Origin: a virus
DNA: 64,000 bases
Direction: 5' to 3' (one strand)
Virus record (IMG/VR): IMGVR_UViG_3300042398_001385
Span: 62,001-126,000 of that record
Part shown: positions 60,043 to 64,000 of the stretch, piece after piece
How positions within the stretch are numbered: the stretch's first letter is position 1
How the letters are laid out: every line of letters starts with the position of its first letter
Notes under the pieces: generated by a model
Databases searched by the model: none
What the model saw: the letters and a program-made list of their open reading frames with translations, nothing else
Told to the model about the DNA's origin: nothing
Made by a program: the position numbers and the translations under genes

Positions 60043-60878
60043 TTCGTAGTATTTATTCCTAAGGGCACAGTGTTAGCATTAGACTGCTTAGATTTTTCTG
60101 TGTTTGCTAAATCTTGTTGTTGTATTTCTTGATTGAGATACGGGTCTTCTATTGAATCTAATAATCCTCTATAATATTCCAAAGGTTTTTTTTCTCTATA
60201 AGATTCAGGATCTGCAAATGCTCCGGAGAAATTACCCAATATATAATTATTGTTATCGTCTTGCTCTATATCGCTATTAAATACCTGGTCTATGTATTCA
60301 TAGTAGTTTTTCTTTGATTTTCCCCCTGAAGGAAATTTCTTAAAAGTTTCCATGTTTTTGTCGACAACATATTCTGGAAATTCCCATTTCCAATCTTTTC
60401 TTATAGTCTCTGGATAAAAAGTTAATGAAGCAAAATCTCCAGGAGACATTTCACCTTTTAAATTCATTTCAGAAAGCCAGGATTTATAAAATGCTCTAAC
60501 TAGATCTAGCTGATCAACATTTGACATTTGTATAACATCGTTAGGTGTATAATACTTACCGCTATCTGGATTTATAAATGTTTTTAATAAAGAAGGCATA
60601 AAAGATAATAAACCAACTTGTCCAGATACAGGATCCTTATACTTAGGATCGAATCTACTCTCGTGAAATATAGTATGTAGTAACCATTGTGGTTTTATTC
60701 CAATTTCCTCTGATATTTTTATTAATTTCTTAAGGAATGAATTTCTGTTTTCTTCTATAAGATTAGTATAAGGTAATTCAGTAACGGTTTCCATCTTATA
60801 CGAAGATGGATCCATTTTTTCTATCTTATTGCTTTCTAATAAATAAAAACTTTTAAAATCTTTTAGATGTCTTAGCAT
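60039..60878 (-). CDS. lytic transglycosylase (SLT-like) with targeting-like N-terminus
   Basis: The 279-residue protein has a leader (MLRHLKDFKSFYLLES) and a lysozyme-fold SLT domain: WLLHTIFHESRFDPKYKDP with catalytic Glu73, then SGQVGLLSFMPS and later Asp/Trp-rich helices. It cleaves peptidoglycan, either from the virion during entry or at lysis. The leader suggests virion packaging. A GATATATA octamer lies 4 nt before the ATG. The C-terminal 70 residues are Gln/Asn-rich and disordered. Confidence 0.75.
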   Translation of the reverse strand: MLRHLKDFKSFYLLESNKIEKMDPSSYKMETVTELPYTNLIEENRNSFLKKLIKISEEIGIKPQWLLHTIFHESRFDPKYKDPVSGQVGLLSFMPSLLKTFINPDSGKYYTPNDVIQMSNVDQLDLVRAFYKSWLSEMNLKGEMSPGDFASLTFYPETIRKDWKWEFPEYVVDKNMETFKKFPSGGKSKKNYYEYIDQVFNSDIEQDDNNNYILGNFSGAFADPESYREKKPLEYYRGLLDSIEDPYLNQEIQQQDLANTEKSKQSNANTVPLGINTTK

Positions 60879-60882
60879 CTAA

Positions 60883-60890
60883 TATATATC
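60883..60890 (-). promoter_or_regulatory. GATATATA octamer, candidate late promoter
   Basis: Exact octamer on the minus strand, 4 nt before the transglycosylase ATG at 60878. Confidence 0.4.
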
Positions 60891-60891
60891 C

Positions 60892-61677
60892 TCAGATTAA
60901 ATTCTTTAGCATAGGTTTTTCAGAAGCCCATGCGTGTAGTGAAGTTATGTGCATTGTTAGCATTCCAGGCTTAACGTCTTTCCAATTTTCTGGGTCTATT
61001 TCTTTTAATCTTTCTATAAGCCAAAATACCTTTCTAGCACATAAATAGATATCATCCCTGAAGTGTCTAAAGAAGTCACATGATCTAATATAATAAACTA
61101 CATGAACCCATTCTGCTCTTCTTATGAAATGATATCCTATTGTACAAGGAACTCTTTCTCCGTGAGCAGATCCAGTATCCTCTGGAAACCAAATAGGTAA
61201 AAATGCCTGTCTAGTAAAAGGCTCTCTAGCCATTAAAGAAACAACGTCATTGAAATCTCCATAGTCATATCTTATACCGGACATCTTACTATTAGGTATT
61301 TCTGATGCAAATTTAGGCCAGATTCTTTCTGGATATGTATGAGAGAATTTTTCATTACCGCCAAACTCTTCATTATTCTTTTGAGCATAAGGCCAACGAA
61401 CATGGGAAGGAGGTGGATTTAGGGGTAAACCACTTACTCTTTCTTCAAAGTGTTCGTCAGCCCATGCAAAATTTGGTTTTATCTGATCCCCTATAACTTT
61501 TAAATCTGTATCCATCTGACAAGAGAAGGATAAATTTAGTGTCTCTATCATAGCATATCTAGGATCATGTTTAATCTCTTTTCCTTGCCACCTTTCTGTG
61601 TGGACAATATAAGAATAATCATACATTTGTTCAGCGGTCCATCTAATGACATCACTGAATCTCCCAAATTTTTTCAT
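60892..61677 (-). CDS. 42: thymidylate-synthase-fold enzyme, probable dCMP hydroxymethylase
   Basis: The 261-residue protein (T4 gp42: 246) has the nucleophile Cys178 in RVPCTIGYHF, then R198-S199-C-D201 in YIRSCDFF, exactly 20-23 residues later as in thymidylate synthase. Position +31 from the Cys is Asp209 where thymidylate synthases have the Asn that selects dUMP; T4 dCMP hydroxymethylase has Asp there. A late GML-T-MHITSLH block matches the His pair region. It would add a hydroxymethyl or methyl group to dCMP using methylene-tetrahydrofolate. Modified cytosines would protect phage DNA from restriction. The specific product is inferred. Confidence 0.7.
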   Translation of the reverse strand: MKKFGRFSDVIRWTAEQMYDYSYIVHTERWQGKEIKHDPRYAMIETLNLSFSCQMDTDLKVIGDQIKPNFAWADEHFEERVSGLPLNPPPSHVRWPYAQKNNEEFGGNEKFSHTYPERIWPKFASEIPNSKMSGIRYDYGDFNDVVSLMAREPFTRQAFLPIWFPEDTGSAHGERVPCTIGYHFIRRAEWVHVVYYIRSCDFFRHFRDDIYLCARKVFWLIERLKEIDPENWKDVKPGMLTMHITSLHAWASEKPMLKNLI

Positions 61678-61721
61678 TTATGCTATTTTCTTTATTATAT
61701 GATAGTTTTTATAAAGGTTTC

Positions 61722-62789
61722 TTATTTATGAAATCTATCGAAAGAATTTTTAGATATTTTATTGAACCGTACTTTGCCAATAAATTCTCCTATTGTTAAA
61801 CAGTCGGTATAACTCATTGCAGACCTTAGATAATCATTAAAATTTTCACACCATCCAGATAGTGTATATTCAACCTGTTGCATTTTAGATATTCCCTCGG
61901 ATGTTTTAATCTCCCCCCTTCCTAAACTTTTTTGAGCCTCTTTAGTAGACATTCCTCTAAACTTTTTAAAGAATTTTCTTCCAGCTTCAAATTGTAAAAG
62001 TACATCTATTGAATATTGATCTACCTTATCTCCTGGCTCTGTCCAAGAATCGTATTTTTTATTTCCTTCGAATGTTTCACCGCAGCTTTCTAAAGCTTTA
62101 TTAAAGATACTTCCTAGCATCACATAATCAGCTCCTAAACCTAATGCTTTTATAACGTCAGCATATTTTTTAAATCCTCCATCAGCAACGATTTTAGTTG
62201 AAAGATTTCTTTCTTTTTGTATTTTAGCAGTATCATGTATTAGAGAAGCCATTGGATATCCAACACCTGTTTGCACAGTGGTTAAACATCCAGCACCGTT
62301 ACCTATACCCATTCTAACATAGTCTGCACCAGCATTTGATAAGGAAAGAAAGGTATGGGGGTTAGCACAATTACCAACCATGATAACAAGAGAAGGCCCG
62401 TATATTTTTTTTGACTCCTGTACTAGTTCCTTAACTATTTCCATGTGTCCATTGGCTATGTCTATTAAGGCGTACATTCTTTTTCCTAAAGGAATACTTA
62501 TATTATTTTCTATAAATACTCTCCTAAAGTCATCTAATCCGTATGAATACCATACTTTGTAATCAGTAGAAAAATAGTCTAATGGGTAATTTACAGGAAG
62601 TCTTGGTATTATTCCGTATATCTTATTATCATTGAATATTGTAAAATTGTTTTTGTCTATTACTGTATCCATAGGAGCAGTAAAAATCGGGAGCATTTGT
62701 TTTTCGTCGAAGGGATCTACTTTTTTTCTAGATCTAATACTAGTATGGATTTCCGGCTCTATAAGAATATCATCAAAATCGAATAACAT
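61722..62789 (-). CDS. guaC: GMP reductase / IMP dehydrogenase family protein
   Basis: The 355-residue TIM barrel has the family start (FDDILIEP), PIFTAPMDTV, ALIDIANGH, the active-site loop GIGNGAGCLTTVQTGVGYP with Cys168, ADGGFKKYADVIKALGLGA and YVMLGSIF. Length near 345 residues, absence of CBS domains and the TGVGYP run favour GMP reductase over IMP dehydrogenase. It would turn GMP into IMP, feeding adenine nucleotides. Phage copies are rare in my experience. The gene has its own leader and follows a terminator. Confidence 0.75.
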   Translation of the reverse strand: MLFDFDDILIEPEIHTSIRSRKKVDPFDEKQMLPIFTAPMDTVIDKNNFTIFNDNKIYGIIPRLPVNYPLDYFSTDYKVWYSYGLDDFRRVFIENNISIPLGKRMYALIDIANGHMEIVKELVQESKKIYGPSLVIMVGNCANPHTFLSLSNAGADYVRMGIGNGAGCLTTVQTGVGYPMASLIHDTAKIQKERNLSTKIVADGGFKKYADVIKALGLGADYVMLGSIFNKALESCGETFEGNKKYDSWTEPGDKVDQYSIDVLLQFEAGRKFFKKFRGMSTKEAQKSLGRGEIKTSEGISKMQQVEYTLSGWCENFNDYLRSAMSYTDCLTIGEFIGKVRFNKISKNSFDRFHK

Positions 62790-62842
62790 GTTTTTATTTT
62801 TTATAGAGTATAATACTATAAAAATTTCCTAATAAAACAAAA

Positions 62843-62864
62843 AAGTCCGGATTAAACCGGACTT
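62843..62864 (-). terminator. intrinsic terminator
   Basis: An 8-bp perfect stem (AAGTCCGG / CCGGACTT) with a 6-nt loop and T run on the minus strand, 20 nt past the gene ending at 62884. Confidence 0.85.
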
Positions 62865-62883
62865 CCTAAAAACATATTTTTTA

Positions 62884-64000
62884 TTAATTTAATCCGAATC
62901 CACTGAATCCACCGAATCCTGAAGGACCACCGAATCCTGAAGGACCATTTGATCCTCCTTGATCTGTATCAGAAGATCCCTCTTGTGAACCTCCGTACTT
63001 ATCCTTCCAGTCTTGGTATTCTCTCTCAGCATCCATATCGTCTAGACATTGGTTAATAATAACATCAACCTCTCTTCTATCCATATTTTTACCTATCTCA
63101 GAAATAGGCTTTAACCTGTTTCCTGTAGGATCAAAAGCTTGAGCAAGTATAGAATTTGTTATCTCTAAGCATTTTTTAGCTGGAGTAATTTTAGCTAACT
63201 TTCCGTAAAACAACCAATGTAGCTGTTCCATAAAAGCAGCAGCTCCTTCGTAATCCTCGTTATTATTAAGATCTTTTAATATAGCTTCTGCTCTAGAGTT
63301 ACTATTTATAACAAGTCCAAATACTCTTTGTAGAGTCTTTCCGATAGCTTGTTCTTCGATTTCGTCAAACATAGTTTCAGTGTTAGCTTTAACTATGTCT
63401 GCAGCCTCTAAACCTAATGTATCTCCTACCTGCATAAGAAGAGTTTGTGTTATTAACTTATAAACTCCCTTAACTGATTCGTGGATTAATAAACCAAAAT
63501 CCAATGCTCTAGCTATAACTGTTGACTGAGTTCCCTCTAAAGCTTGAGCCATATCAGGATTTATCTCGCCATCTTTCTGTATATCGTCTAATAGATCCTC
63601 AGGATTTATTTCTTCATCTTCCTCTTTTTTCTTAGGTTTTTCGATATCTATGTCACATGCTCCTGGAGGTGCATCTCTAAACATTGAAGATTTCTGAGCT
63701 GGTGTTAGAGTTAAGTCGTAATAGTGAGCTCCTGCTGCTATTTTATTTGCGAGTCTTCTGTATTCCTCACCCTCATTTTCCCCTAATATTTGTTTTAATC
63801 TTTTAGAAACCATTGGCAAGTTTATGATCTCCTTTACATTTAATCCCTTTCCTTGTTGTACGGTTCTTATTATTTTTCTTCTGTTTATTTCATCTATGAT
63901 TTCTTGATCCTCTAATTCTACAACGTTAGGAAGTCCACAATTTTTACATTCCTTCATTTTATCTTTTAGAGATTGATCCGGTCTAGTAACTATTTTAAGA
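62884..64000 (-). CDS. unrecognised large virion-type protein, probably 5'-partial
   Basis: An internal ATG at 63957 gives 357 residues, but the frame stays open to the window edge and the extra codons (IVTRPDQSLKDKM) read like protein, so the true start is probably outside. It has a CKNCG pair near the visible start, an acidic Lys-rich middle (EKPKKKEEDEEINPEDLL), helical regions with ARALDFGLLIHESVKGVYKLI and a Gly/Phe/Ser-rich C-terminus (GFGGPSGFGGFSGFG). No family is recognised. It ends at a strong terminator. Confidence 0.7.
   Translation of the reverse strand, partial: LKIVTRPDQSLKDKMKECKNCGLPNVVELEDQEIIDEINRRKIIRTVQQGKGLNVKEIINLPMVSKRLKQILGENEGEEYRRLANKIAAGAHYYDLTLTPAQKSSMFRDAPPGACDIDIEKPKKKEEDEEINPEDLLDDIQKDGEINPDMAQALEGTQSTVIARALDFGLLIHESVKGVYKLITQTLLMQVGDTLGLEAADIVKANTETMFDEIEEQAIGKTLQRVFGLVINSNSRAEAILKDLNNNEDYEGAAAFMEQLHWLFYGKLAKITPAKKCLEITNSILAQAFDPTGNRLKPISEIGKNMDRREVDVIINQCLDDMDAEREYQDWKDKYGGSQEGSSDTDQGGSNGPSGFGGPSGFGGFSGFGLN

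Overview
The window is a stretch of a large, AT-rich (about one third G+C by eye), strictly lytic-type tailed phage of the T4 supergroup (contractile tail). This rests on recognisable T4-type genes: large and small terminase (17, 16), sheath (18), tube (19, two copies), portal (20, two copies), neck (14), sheath stabiliser (15), head completion (4), baseplate hub assembly (26 and perhaps 51), UvsX, gp41 helicase, gp46/gp47, ligase gp30, clamp loader gp44 (and probably gp62), RNase H, and a gp55-like late sigma factor. Start codons are preceded by A/T-rich leaders with almost no Shine-Dalgarno sequence, which together with an ECF-type sigma factor suggests a Bacteroidota host; that is inference. 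No tRNA, CRISPR array, insertion sequence or integrase was seen.

Nearly everything is on the minus strand and is read from high to low coordinates. From the right edge: 57.2-64 kb holds an unrecognised protein running off the edge, a GMP reductase/IMPDH-family enzyme, a thymidylate-synthase-fold enzyme with the Asn-to-Asp change typical of dCMP hydroxymethylase, a lytic transglycosylase, a zinc-ribbon virion-like protein and a small SET-domain protein. 50.6-56.9 kb is a tight replication/recombination operon (uvsX, a small gene, gp41, an acidic protein, gp47, gp46). 36-50.6 kb is the head-tail module (gp15, gp14 fusion, gp16, gp17, gp18, two gp19, gp26, gp51-like). 31.6-36 kb carries dCMP deaminase, an ECF sigma factor, a PD-(D/E)XK nuclease and a membrane/coiled-coil protein. 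25-31.6 kb carries a collagen/beta-helix fibre, small virion proteins and a 778-residue protein with a repetitive tail and a probable -1 frameshift site. 20-24.9 kb has the late sigma factor, gp4 and two portals. 15-20 kb has ligase, gp44, a guanylate-kinase-like protein, RNase H and a gp62-like protein. 3.9-15.1 kb is a fibre/adhesin island with long Gly-X-Y repeats. 0-3.8 kb has a DUF115-like protein, a UVDE-like protein and a PolB-type exonuclease cut by the left edge.

Only three genes lie on the plus strand (554, 48974, 58008). Each is preceded closely by the octamer GATATATA or AATATATA, and the same octamer precedes the lead genes of many minus-strand units, so it is the best candidate for the phage's own (probably late) promoter. 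Several units end in clear intrinsic terminators.

Points most worth a second look: the octamer promoter; a slippery A9G site fusing an 84-residue frame to the 778-residue protein; tandem paralogous portals and tail tubes; collagen-like tails on inner virion proteins including both portals; a dCMP-specific thymidylate-synthase homologue; GMP reductase plus dCMP deaminase, which would both push nucleotide pools towards A and T; a phage SET-domain protein; a UVDE-like protein with altered metal ligands; and a terminator hairpin inside the first codons of a small gene.
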